From a virus, in IMG/VR virus record IMGVR_UViG_3300036861_001044, positions 1 to 44,454 of that record: a stretch of DNA of 44,454 bases; one strand, 5' to 3'. The first letter of the stretch is position 1. Each line of letters starts with the position of its first letter. The position numbers were made by a program, and so were the translations under genes. Below are positions 7,538-14,099 of this stretch, in pieces. The notes under the pieces were generated by a model that saw nothing but the letters and a program-made list of their open reading frames with translations, ran no database searches and was not told the origin of the DNA.

Positions 7538-8016
7538 TTCCCGTCCGCCTCCACGAGCGACATCTGCTTCGCCTCCGTGACGAAGGCGGCGAGGTCGGCA
7601 TGGTAGGCGCCGTAGCGTTTGACGATCGCGCGGAACTCCTCGATCTCGTGATCGAGCATGCCCCACCGGCCCCTGTCATCGAGGCCGGCGAAGTGGCACA
7701 GCTCGTGGTCGATGAGGATCTTCCTGCCGCGCGCGTCAAGGCGCTCCCAGTGATCGAGACCGACCTCGATCAGATAGTGGACATCGAGGCCGGCGGCGTC
7801 CTTGTAGATCGCCTGGATCGCCCGCGAGGCGCGCTTGGCGACGGCCATCTTCTTCTTCGATCCCGTCGGGCGGCCGAGCGCGATGATCCGCGCGCGCTGG
7901 AGATGCGGATGATGGGCGCTCACCAACTCATCGACGATCTTCTCAATGAGAGGCTGACGCTCCCACTCCACCTTGACCGGCACCTTCGGCTTCTTCGCCT
8001 TCCTGCCTTTCGCCAT
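7534..8016 (-). CDS. Putative phage metallopeptidase-like protein
   Basis: A 160-residue protein with a Lys-rich N-terminus and a zinc-peptidase-like motif LIDHELCHF (HELCH at 104-108), followed about 15 residues later by LDHEIEEF. This pattern matches a family of putative phage metallopeptidases. Substrate and role are not known. It lies in a run of small zinc-binding-like genes in the early operon. The HELCH motif replaces the usual HExxH first-His context only by its spacing; I read it as HExxH. Confidence 0.75.
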   Translation of the reverse strand: MAKGRKAKKPKVPVKVEWERQPLIEKIVDELVSAHHPHLQRARIIALGRPTGSKKKMAVAKRASRAIQAIYKDAAGLDVHYLIEVGLDHWERLDARGRKILIDHELCHFAGLDDRGRWGMLDHEIEEFRAIVKRYGAYHADLAAFVTEAKQMSLVEADGK

Positions 8017-8017
8017 C

Positions 8018-8161
8018 TCAGCCCTCCTTGGGGCGATCGATCACCTGATGGGTGATGTCGTACTCGGCCTTCTTGGCCAGGCACTCCGGGCAAACGGGTT
8101 CGCCCGCGACGAGCGTCAGGTTCGCGGGCGACCTGGCGGCTCGGCATCTGGCGCACTTCAC
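8018..8161 (-). CDS. 47-aa zinc-ribbon protein
   Basis: GTG start overlaps the previous stop (GTGA). The product has two CxxC pairs, CARC near the start and CPEC at about residues 24-27, the spacing of a minimal zinc ribbon. A Lys-rich C-terminus follows. Likely a small DNA- or protein-binding factor; not recognised further. Confidence 0.65.
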   Translation of the reverse strand: MKCARCRAARSPANLTLVAGEPVCPECLAKKAEYDITHQVIDRPKEG

Positions 8162-8361
8162 AGGTCGGACTCCTCGGCGTAGTCGGCCGGGTCGGAGTCG
8201 TCTTCATCGAGATCCTCGTCTCGGTCGGGGCAATCCTCGCAGCCCGGGCATGTCATCTCACCGCCACATGCACAGATACAGAAATCGCCGCCGCAGCCGT
8301 CGCATTGGAGCGAGCCCAAGCCAGCACAGGTATCCGGCCAGTCGCAGATGCACTCGGCCAT
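8158..8361 (-). CDS. 67-aa cysteine-rich acidic protein
   Basis: The N-terminal 45 residues contain 11 cysteines (MAECICDWPDTC, CDGCGGDFCICACGG, CPGCEDC) and the C-terminal part is almost all acidic. The pattern suggests binding of two or more metal ions. It overlaps its neighbours by one and four bases. No family recognised. Confidence 0.65.
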   Translation of the reverse strand: MAECICDWPDTCAGLGSLQCDGCGGDFCICACGGEMTCPGCEDCPDRDEDLDEDDSDPADYAEESDL

Positions 8362-8429
8362 CAGTCCATCGTTCCTTGGCGGAGGTCATGCGCTGTCCGC
8401 TCGAAGAGATCCGCGACGCTGGTGGCCAT
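8361..8429 (-). CDS. 22-aa peptide (tiny coupled gene)
   Basis: A tiny reading frame, MATSVADLFERTAHDLRQ and four more residues, begins in a TGATG overlap with the stop of the 75-aa gene and ends in a TGATG overlap with the next. Only the overlaps and the helical-looking peptide support it. Confidence 0.4.
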   Translation of the reverse strand: MATSVADLFERTAHDLRQGTMD

Positions 8430-8656
8430 CAGCGCCTCCGCCGCGCCACCGCTAGCACGATCCGCCCGAGCTTCTCGGCCAGCTGGCCCATCGCGCTGGC
8501 GGTCCCGCTCACGGTCAGCGCTCCCGACGGGTTGCCGCCGGTGAGCACGCAGAGCGAAACGCGGCCGCGCTCCGGCGAGCCTACTATCGCCACCGTCCCC
8601 GTCTCGAAGTGCTGGACGGCGTAGGGCCCCGCCTGCACCGCTCGCCGCTTCCTCAC
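8429..8656 (-). CDS. Hypothetical 75-aa protein
   Basis: A small basic protein (MRKRRAVQAGPYAVQHFETG), beta-rich in the middle (VAIVG, VSLCVLTGG) and ending in four arginines. The start overlaps the stop of the DksA-like gene. Not recognised. Confidence 0.65.
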   Translation of the reverse strand: MRKRRAVQAGPYAVQHFETGTVAIVGSPERGRVSLCVLTGGNPSGALTVSGTASAMGQLAEKLGRIVLAVARRRR

Positions 8657-9051
8657 GGCTCCAGTTCTTCAAGCGGCCTCGCCGGCCGCGGCGTCCGGCG
8701 GATCCCGAGGACCTCGTCGTCGGCGGACCGGCGCTCGCGCTCGCGCTTGTCCTGGCAGGCCACGCAGGTCGCCGCCTCGGGCATGGCCTCCAGGCGCTTG
8801 GGCGCGATCGGGTGGTCGCAATCGGTGCAGATTCCGTAGTCACCGGCGTCGAGGCGCTCGAGGGCGGCCGCGAGGGCTGCGGCCTGTTCGATCAGCCGCT
8901 CGTGGGACAACGCCGCCAGCTCGCGGCTCTCGCTGGCCACGGCCAGGTCCTGGAGATCGCCGCGGACCTCGACGTCGCGGCCGTTGAGGAGGGCGAGGTG
9001 GCGCCGCACCGCGCGCAGCCGCTCCTCGAGGACCTGGCGGACCTTCTTCAT
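8653..9051 (-). CDS. DksA/TraR-like zinc-finger protein
   Basis: A 132-residue protein with an N-terminal coiled coil (about 1-75) and a C-terminal four-cysteine zinc finger: CTDCDHPI, then CVACQDK about 20 residues on. This is the DksA/TraR architecture. Family members bind the secondary channel of RNA polymerase and shift promoter choice; phage members can alter host transcription. Length and the GDYGICTDC signature support the call. Confidence 0.88.
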   Translation of the reverse strand: MKKVRQVLEERLRAVRRHLALLNGRDVEVRGDLQDLAVASESRELAALSHERLIEQAAALAAALERLDAGDYGICTDCDHPIAPKRLEAMPEAATCVACQDKRERERRSADDEVLGIRRTPRPARPLEELEP

Positions 9052-9644
9052 CGCGCGGCGAGCTTCTCGATCGCGACGATCGCCTCGTCGAGCGTCGCGC
9101 GACGCCCGCGCAGATCAGCGAGGACGGCGTCCAAGGTCGTCGCCGGGCCCGCCCCGTTACGCACAGCGGCGCTCGGCTTGGGGCGTCGACGTGTGCCCCC
9201 CCCGGTGGCGCTTTTCGGCTTCGACCTGGCGCCGGTGGCCGCCCGCGCGCAGGCGGCCGCATGCTTGCCGCCCCGCCGTCGACATTGAAGACACAAATCC
9301 TTCCTGCAGGAAGGGCAGTAGCTCGGCAGCCGGCCGCCGGTGGACTTCGGCGTGAACGGCTTCTCGCAACCCTTGCACGTGATCGCGTCTGCCATCGGGG
9401 CCTCCTTCACGGGGGATGGAGCCCGCAGACCGGTCGCGACGCGGCCGTCCTCCGGCCTGGCAGGGCCGGCGCTCTGCTCTGAGCTATGCGGGCGTGAATC
9501 AGAAGGGGTGAGCCTGGCCTTGACGGCCTGCGCCTGGCTGAACGCCAGCGCGGCGCTCACGGCGTGATCCTGGACCAGGTGCGCGGCGAGCCGGCCCGCG
9601 TCGGGCTGCTCGCTGCCACAGTCGCGCTCGGGGCAGGTCAGCAT
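9048..9644 (-). CDS. Double zinc-finger protein
   Basis: A 198-residue protein. The first 28 residues form a C2H2-like finger (MLTCPERDC ... LAAHLVQDH). Around residue 84 a second start-like stretch (MADAITCKGCEKPF) preceded by GGAGG begins a zinc ribbon with CKGC, YCPSC and CLQC. The rest is basic and helical. The good ribosome binding site before Met84 suggests an internal start giving a shorter product as well. It is the first gene after a 139-base gap with a promoter-like sequence. Confidence 0.7.
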   Translation of the reverse strand: MLTCPERDCGSEQPDAGRLAAHLVQDHAVSAALAFSQAQAVKARLTPSDSRPHSSEQSAGPARPEDGRVATGLRAPSPVKEAPMADAITCKGCEKPFTPKSTGGRLPSYCPSCRKDLCLQCRRRGGKHAAACARAATGARSKPKSATGGGTRRRPKPSAAVRNGAGPATTLDAVLADLRGRRATLDEAIVAIEKLAAR

Positions 9645-9783
9645 GATTCACCCCGATGAGGCGCTGCCACTATCGGTCGGTGGGTGAGTCCGCTAGTCCT
9701 GGGGGCCGAAGTGTGCGACGTGGAACGGTGTTTCAGGTAGGCGCGGACAATATATACTATCGGGGGTCGGCACAATTTCGCCA
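9645..9783 (-). other. AT-richer gap between integrase and zinc-finger gene
   Basis: This is one of the few non-coding gaps in the early region. It is locally AT-rich (TATATACTAT at 9751-9760) and lies just downstream of the integrase. It could hold attP, a promoter for the zinc-finger operon, or both. No repeat of a tRNA end is recognised. Confidence 0.4.
9747..9775 (-). promoter_or_regulatory. Candidate sigma70-like promoter
   Basis: On the minus strand TTGTGC (9770-9775) and TATTGT (9747-9752) are spaced by 17 bases. The match is partial (three and four of six). It would drive the zinc-finger, DksA-like and replication genes after the integrase. Confidence 0.4.
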
Positions 9784-10788
9784 TCAGGGCGCGTACTTAC
9801 CAGGCGTGTCTCCCGGCAGGTCGCAGGGAGTCTGAGAGTCAAGGCTGCTAGTACGAGGGAAGGTCCGGAGCCGGAGGGCGGCGGCATCCAGGCGGCGGTC
9901 GCTCACCTTGGTGTAGATCTCCGTCGTGGCCAGGCTTGCATGGCCCAAGGCGTCCTTGATGACCCGGATGTCCTCGCCCTCGTCGAGCAGGTTGGTGGCA
10001 AAGGTGTGCCGGAAGCGGTGCGGGGCGCAGTCATGGACCTCGGCCGTCACCCCCCACTGCCGGACGCGGCGCTGGATCATCCGCGGCGACCACGGGGACC
10101 CATCGCGCTGGCTGAGGAGAGGCGCCTCAGGGTCCTTCTCGATCGCGGCGCGCTGACGCATGAGACCGGCCATGAGCGCCCAGCAGACGGGCGGGACGGA
10201 GACGACGCGCTCCTTCCGCCCCTTGCCGAGGATCGAGACGCGCGCGACGCCCGAGGCGCTGACGGGTGGCCGGAGGTCGCAGAGGCGAATCCCGCAGATC
10301 TCGGCGTCCCGGGCGCCGGTGTAGTACAGCACCGCCCGGAGCACCTCGTCGGTTCCCGTGAGCGCCACGGCCATGAGCCGCTCGAGCTCGTCCGTCGCGA
10401 ACGGGCGCGGCAGCCCCTTGGCGTACTTGATCGTCGGCATGTCGAGCAGCGGATCCTCGGACCAGTAGCGTTTCCGCAGGCCCCACTTCGTGAATTCCCG
10501 GAGCGTCGTCTGATAGCAGGCCAGCGTCTTCCGCGTGATGTCGGACTTCCTGGCGTCGCAGTGAGCGAAGAAGCTCCGGATCATCGCGCCAGTGAAATGG
10601 AGCGTGGCGTCCCGGCCAGTCTCGTGGACGACGTGATCGATGAAGAGCTTCAGGTGGCCATGGTAGGCGCGCAGCGTGCTCGGCGTGCAGCTCTGGTCCC
10701 GCTTGTAGGCGATGAATTGGTCGCGTGCGGTGCTGAGACGCATGGTCTGCCACCCCCGGCGTAGCGTGCGCTGCTGGGTGGCGGTCAT
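9784..10788 (-). CDS. int: Tyrosine recombinase (integrase)
   Basis: A 334-residue integrase of the XerC/D-like type. The SAM-like core-binding domain covers about 15-105. The catalytic set is visible: Arg160 (TGARDAEICG), Lys near 189-192 (GKGRKER), His257/Arg260 (PHRFRHTFATN), His283 (LGHAS) and Tyr292. All are in place, so the enzyme should be active. It would integrate and excise the phage at attP, which was not located. It is transcribed with the early genes. Confidence 0.95.
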   Translation of the reverse strand: MTATQQRTLRRGWQTMRLSTARDQFIAYKRDQSCTPSTLRAYHGHLKLFIDHVVHETGRDATLHFTGAMIRSFFAHCDARKSDITRKTLACYQTTLREFTKWGLRKRYWSEDPLLDMPTIKYAKGLPRPFATDELERLMAVALTGTDEVLRAVLYYTGARDAEICGIRLCDLRPPVSASGVARVSILGKGRKERVVSVPPVCWALMAGLMRQRAAIEKDPEAPLLSQRDGSPWSPRMIQRRVRQWGVTAEVHDCAPHRFRHTFATNLLDEGEDIRVIKDALGHASLATTEIYTKVSDRRLDAAALRLRTFPRTSSLDSQTPCDLPGDTPGKYAP

Positions 10789-10835
10789 GATAGACGATCC
10801 GGCAGGGCGGTGAATGAGATCACGTCCCCTTCGCC

Positions 10836-11163
10836 CTACTTTTGCGACAGGATGCCCAGCTCGACGAGCATCCCGCGCACCTCTTCGGGTGTTCCGCCTT
10901 CATCGACCGCTGGGATCGCCAGCCACGTCGGGTCGAGCCCGGTAATCTCTTCGTCGGTGAGCGACCGCCGCAACTGGAACGAGAAGGGGTACCAGTCCGG
11001 GCGCTCCGGCGCCGCGCCGACACCCTTGGAGCAGCTCGTAGGCGAGCCGGCGCCCGCCGGCGCGCTGGTGCCGACTCCAGCGATTCGTGCGAATCGCGCC
11101 GCCACCCGCCGCCGGGATCGAGAGGGAGACGTGCCACACGGGCCGCCCCTGAAAGAAGTTCAT
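10836..11163 (-). CDS. Frameshifted hypothetical protein
   Basis: Two frames each hold half of what looks like one protein of about 108 residues. From the ATG at 11163 the reading MNFFQGRPVWHVSLSIPAA continues to about RRLAYELLQG. The natural-looking continuation (VGAAPERPDWYPFSF, then LRRSLTDEEITGLDPTW to the stop at 10836) is in another frame. The shift lies near 11020-11032 (minus-strand TCCAAGGGTG). A sequencing error, a real mutation or programmed shifting could explain it. The family is not named, but similar proteins with a WHxS start and a DEG ending occur in phages. Confidence 0.55.
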
Positions 11164-11283
11164 TCATTTGTTGAGGCTGAAGATCGTCCGGAAGCCGCCG
11201 ACCAGCTCCTGGAAGGCGGGCGCCGTCGTCTCAACAGCCCGCGCGCAGGGGCTCGCGTAGGCGATGGCCTGTCGCTTCGTCAT
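11164..11283 (-). CDS. 39-aa hypothetical protein
   Basis: MTKRQAIAYASPCARAVETT and 19 more residues, with the strong ribosome binding site GGGGAGAAGG just before the ATG. The stop is immediately followed by the ATG of the next gene (TGAATG). Helical, unknown function. Confidence 0.6.
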   Translation of the reverse strand: MTKRQAIAYASPCARAVETTAPAFQELVGGFRTIFSLNK

Positions 11284-11510
11284 GTCGCCTTCTCCCCTCG
11301 TTCACGACACCCGATGAAGAAGCAGGCGGGCGGAGAAGTCGAATCTCCGACGAGTCGCTGGCGCGCCCCGCCTTCCCAGAAACCCGCCTGCGGCCAGCTA
11401 CCGCGCGGGGCCATGTTCAGGAGCGGTCCGCTCCCGGGCCGACTCCCCGCGCGGCTTGATTCCGGACGCTGACTCCACCGCCCGGCAGCACCGTCGGCCT
11501 GGATCGTCAT
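11280..11510 (-). CDS. Doubtful 76-aa reading frame in a structured region
   Basis: This frame starts in an ATGA overlap with the coiled-coil gene and ends in an ATGA overlap with the 39-aa gene, as real genes here do. The protein, rich in Gly, Arg, Ser and Pro without hydrophobic pattern, does not look natural. The DNA beneath contains strong inverted repeats and a tRNA-like segment, so it may be a structured RNA or DNA element instead. Confidence 0.25.
   Translation of the reverse strand: MTIQADGAAGRWSQRPESSRAGSRPGSGPLLNMAPRGSWPQAGFWEGGARQRLVGDSTSPPACFFIGCRERGEKAT
11325..11388 (-). other. tRNA-like segment (incomplete)
   Basis: On the minus strand GGCGGGT (11388-11382) can pair with GCCCGCC (11331-11325) as a 7-bp acceptor-like stem. 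Just inside is a perfect T-arm look-alike: GGAGA, loop TTCGACT, TCTCC. CTGG and CCAG could form a D-like stem. The total is 64 nt, with no room for an anticodon arm and no CCA. A normal tRNA is excluded; a decayed tRNA, an att-related segment or chance remain. Confidence 0.3.
11401..11454 (-). repeat. 10-bp perfect inverted repeat with nested palindrome
   Basis: Arms CCGCGCGGGG (11401-11410) and CCCCGCGCGG (11445-11454) enclose 34 bases that hold a second palindrome, GGAGCGG, T, CCGCTCC (11420-11434). Together they can fold into a long GC-rich cruciform or hairpin. It lies about 620 bp upstream of the integrase start. Confidence 0.6.
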
Positions 11511-12250
11511 GCCCGCGCCGCCGTCACGCGCCGCGACGTGACGCGCACGCCCGGCACGTTCATCGCGCCCTTCAGCGCGCGGGCCATCTGATTCAGGGCG
11601 ACCTCGTCAGCCTTCACGTACGTGATGGGGGCGCGCCCAGCCGCGACGGCGCGCACCAGGTCGATGAGCGAGACGACCTCGGCTGACCACTGGTCCCGGA
11701 AGCTCACGCCGGCGACCGCGGGGGCCGGCGCCGGCGGCGGGGCGACGAAGACCGGGCGGGGCGTGACAGTCGGCACGTCCACTGGCGCCTCGATCAAGGC
11801 CTGGGCCCGCGCCGTGTCGCCTGCCTGCTCCGCGGCGAGCGCCTCGGCCAGCCGCTGCTCCTCGGCCTCCTCCTCGAGCCGTCGCTGCTCGGCGGCCACG
11901 CGGGCCCGTTCCTCGGCTTCGAGCCGTTCCTGTTCACGCCGAGCGGCCTCCTCAGCCTCGCGGCGTTTCCTGGCCTCCGCCTGCTCGTAGGTCGCCATCC
12001 GATCCTTCAGCACGCGCTCCGCCGTGAGCGCGTACTGCTCGACGCCCTTGCGTTGCTCCACGGCCGTCCGGTGGGCCCGATATGCGGTCTCGACGATTGG
12101 GTCGAAGACCTCCGCGACGCGCCGAAGGTAGGCCTTCACCGTCCTCAGCATCTCCCCGGCGCGCCCGAAGCTCTCCGCGTCGATGACCACGAGATCCTGG
12201 ACCGTGCCGACCAGGGCCTCGCCCTCGTTGGCGAGTTGATCTTGGCTCAT
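11507..12250 (-). CDS. Coiled-coil phage protein of the recombination module
   Basis: A 247-residue protein with a helical start (residues 1-80), a long Glu/Arg/Ala coiled coil (about 85-160), a Pro-rich hinge (VAPPPAPAPAV) and a C-terminal globular part (about 185-247) ending VRVTSRRVTAARA. Proteins of this shape commonly sit beside phage recombination genes. It overlaps the nuclease gene by four bases. No enzymatic motif is seen. Confidence 0.7.
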   Translation of the reverse strand: MSQDQLANEGEALVGTVQDLVVIDAESFGRAGEMLRTVKAYLRRVAEVFDPIVETAYRAHRTAVEQRKGVEQYALTAERVLKDRMATYEQAEARKRREAEEAARREQERLEAEERARVAAEQRRLEEEAEEQRLAEALAAEQAGDTARAQALIEAPVDVPTVTPRPVFVAPPPAPAPAVAGVSFRDQWSAEVVSLIDLVRAVAAGRAPITYVKADEVALNQMARALKGAMNVPGVRVTSRRVTAARA

Positions 12251-12798
12251 GCCGCCCTCTTGGCGTACCAGACGGTCACCGCCGCGAGGAACCCCGGCAG
12301 CGATGCGTTCACATCGATCTCATAGAATCGATACGTTCCATCGGCGCGCAGCTGGACGGCGGCGGCGATCTGCGCTGGCTCCGTCGGCCGGCTGGCATTC
12401 CAGGCGGCGTGATATCCGGCGAGCTGATACCCGACCGCGGTCCGATTGAGGCTGGCCACCGCTTTCCAATCGATCACCGCACGGTGGCCGCGAAGCAGCC
12501 CGACGCTGTCGATGTGGCCCCGGTAGCGCCAGAGATCGTGCGCCACTTCGATCTCGGAGATGGTGGCCGCGTAGCCGCTCTCGGAAATGAACTTGCGGTA
12601 GGCGTCGAGGTAGGGCGCCGCATCGAGCGGCAGCTCGCTCTCGTCGAAATACCCGTATGCGATCGCCTCGATCGCCTGATGCACGGCCACGCCGCGGGCC
12701 CGCGCGGCGTCCAGGACGGAGGGCAGGACCATGGAGAAATCGGGATCGAGCCCGATATCGGCCAGGATGGCTGTCACCTGCGGCAGCGCGTCGCTCAC
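12247..12798 (-). CDS. PD-(D/E)XK nuclease-like protein (Cas4/RecB-like)
   Basis: A 183-residue protein with the signature of the PD-(D/E)XK fold: RYRGHIDSVGLLRGHRAVIDWKA, containing the Asp and the DWK triad part, with an upstream helix holding HQAIE and a downstream YQLAGYHAAWN resembling the QxxxY motif of RecB/Cas4 nucleases. Probably the exonuclease partner of the adjacent annealing-like protein in a phage double-strand-break repair pair. Pairing is inferred from position. Confidence 0.78.
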   Translation of the reverse strand: MSDALPQVTAILADIGLDPDFSMVLPSVLDAARARGVAVHQAIEAIAYGYFDESELPLDAAPYLDAYRKFISESGYAATISEIEVAHDLWRYRGHIDSVGLLRGHRAVIDWKAVASLNRTAVGYQLAGYHAAWNASRPTEPAQIAAAVQLRADGTYRFYEIDVNASLPGFLAAVTVWYAKRAA

Positions 12799-13751
12799 GC
12801 GAGCGAGCCCTGGGCCGTCGTCGCCGCGGAGGGCGGCCGTTTCTTCTCGGCCTTGATGGTCTGGATGACGCCCTCATATTTCAACGGCGGAAGATCCTTG
12901 GTGTGCTCCACGCCGAGGCTCGCCAAGAGCGCCTTCACGTCGTCCTGGGACCAGAGCTGCTCCCGCGCGATCGCCCAGAGGCGCTTCTGCTGGGGCTCAC
13001 TGATGGGGCCGTCGCTCTGCTGGGACGCGGCCGGTGGTGTCGCCTCGCCACGCTCCGCCTGGCGCGGCGGGGCCTCTTCTTCTTCCTCGTCCCGCTCGTC
13101 GCCCTTGTCCACGTCCTGTGTGAAGATCTCGGAGGCCGCCGTCACGTTGAGCACGCCGGCCACGAGGCCGCGCTTGTTGGACATCTTCAGCACGGTGTTG
13201 TAGGTGTCCGGCAGGTCCGGGTTGGCGACGCGCTCCTCGGTCTGCTGCTTCTCGATCGCGGCGTCCCCATCTTTGAACTTCGCTCCGCATCCGCCCTTCT
13301 TGCCGAAGCAGAGCCAGCCGCCGCCATACTCGGCCTTGCCCTTGATGATGGTGTCGTCCTTGCCGCACGTGGGGCAGGTGCGCCCGGATCTGCGGTACGC
13401 GTACTTGGCCTCGCGCGTGGAACAGGAGCCCATGCCGGAGCCCATCCGGAGCCCAGTGGGGATATGCCAGAGCGTCACCGTGCTGCGGACAGTCAGGTGG
13501 TCGCCGTCGCGGATCTCCTCGATGGCGTACTCCGGATCGAGGCGGAACAGCATGCAGAGCAGCTCGCCGCCAGGCTTGTAGAGCGTCGGCTTCTTGGTGC
13601 CCGGGATCGTCCCGTAGTGAACGTCGGGCTTCATGAGCTTCTGCATCACGGCGTGGATCTTCTCGACCTGCGCCGCCAGCTCCTCGACCGTCAGCTCATG
13701 GCGGTAGGCGAGCTCGGTACTGCCGCGGGGAGCGAGCGCCTCGGCGCTCAT
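12795..13751 (-). CDS. Putative phage recombination/ssDNA-annealing-type protein with zinc finger
   Basis: A 318-residue protein of a widespread phage family. Conserved parts: KPDVHYGTIPGTKKPTLYKP (about 42-61), a GSGMGSCSTREAKYAYR stretch, a central zinc finger (CPTCGKDD and LCFGKKGGCGAKF), NTVLKMSNKRGLVAGVLNVT and a C-terminal helical module SEPQQKRLWAIAREQ as found at the ends of annealing proteins. An acidic linker (EEEEEAPP) separates it. The neighbouring nuclease supports a recombination role. That role is inference; I have no direct match to a RecT, Erf or Sak motif. Confidence 0.65.
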   Translation of the reverse strand: MSAEALAPRGSTELAYRHELTVEELAAQVEKIHAVMQKLMKPDVHYGTIPGTKKPTLYKPGGELLCMLFRLDPEYAIEEIRDGDHLTVRSTVTLWHIPTGLRMGSGMGSCSTREAKYAYRRSGRTCPTCGKDDTIIKGKAEYGGGWLCFGKKGGCGAKFKDGDAAIEKQQTEERVANPDLPDTYNTVLKMSNKRGLVAGVLNVTAASEIFTQDVDKGDERDEEEEEAPPRQAERGEATPPAASQQSDGPISEPQQKRLWAIAREQLWSQDDVKALLASLGVEHTKDLPPLKYEGVIQTIKAEKKRPPSAATTAQGSLA

Positions 13752-13921
13752 GCGGAATACGTCCCGCGCGGCATGACGATCCTCACGTCGCCCGTGCCGA
13801 TCTCGTGCAGGAGCTTCTCGACCTCGCCGACCTTGGCGGCGAGCTGGCTGAGCGTGAGCTTCTCGTCTACCGCGATATCCGCGCGGAGCTTGACGACGGC
13901 GAGCTTCTTGTCCTTCCCCAC
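13748..13921 (-). CDS. 57-aa hypothetical protein
   Basis: GTG start (GTGGGGAAGGACAAG) and stop overlapping the next ATG. The product is Lys/Leu-rich and helical with heptad-like LTLSQLAAKVGEVEKLLHEI. Probably a short coiled-coil factor; not recognised. Confidence 0.6.
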   Translation of the reverse strand: MGKDKKLAVVKLRADIAVDEKLTLSQLAAKVGEVEKLLHEIGTGDVRIVMPRGTYSA

Positions 13922-13925
13922 TTCA

Positions 13926-14099
13926 CTATCCTCCTTCAGCGCCGCACCGGGCGCCGAGCAGCTCCGTCTTGTTCAGAAGGTTTTCGATGAGGGCGAATTG
14001 CCGGCTACCACAAGCCGGACAGTTAGCGGCGAGGGAGAAAAGCGCCTCGCAATCTAGACATAGAGCCGCGAGGGACATGGGAAGCCAGACCACGGTCAT
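13926..14099 (-). CDS. 57-aa zinc-finger-like protein
   Basis: The ATG overlaps the HNH stop (ATGA). The product carries CLDCE near residue 14 and CPACGS near residue 28, a CxxC-CxxC zinc ribbon pattern, followed by a helix. A ribosome binding site for the next gene (AAGGAGG) lies just before its stop. Confidence 0.6.
   Translation of the reverse strand: MTVVWLPMSLAALCLDCEALFSLAANCPACGSRQFALIENLLNKTELLGARCGAEGG

Noticed and set aside
9693-9887. 64-codon minus-strand frame over the integrase end
   Set aside because: It overlaps the integrase C-terminus in another frame and has no ribosome site.
11325-11388. A functional tRNA gene
   Set aside because: T-arm and acceptor-like pairing exist, but 64 nt leave no anticodon arm and there is no CCA or matching discriminator context.
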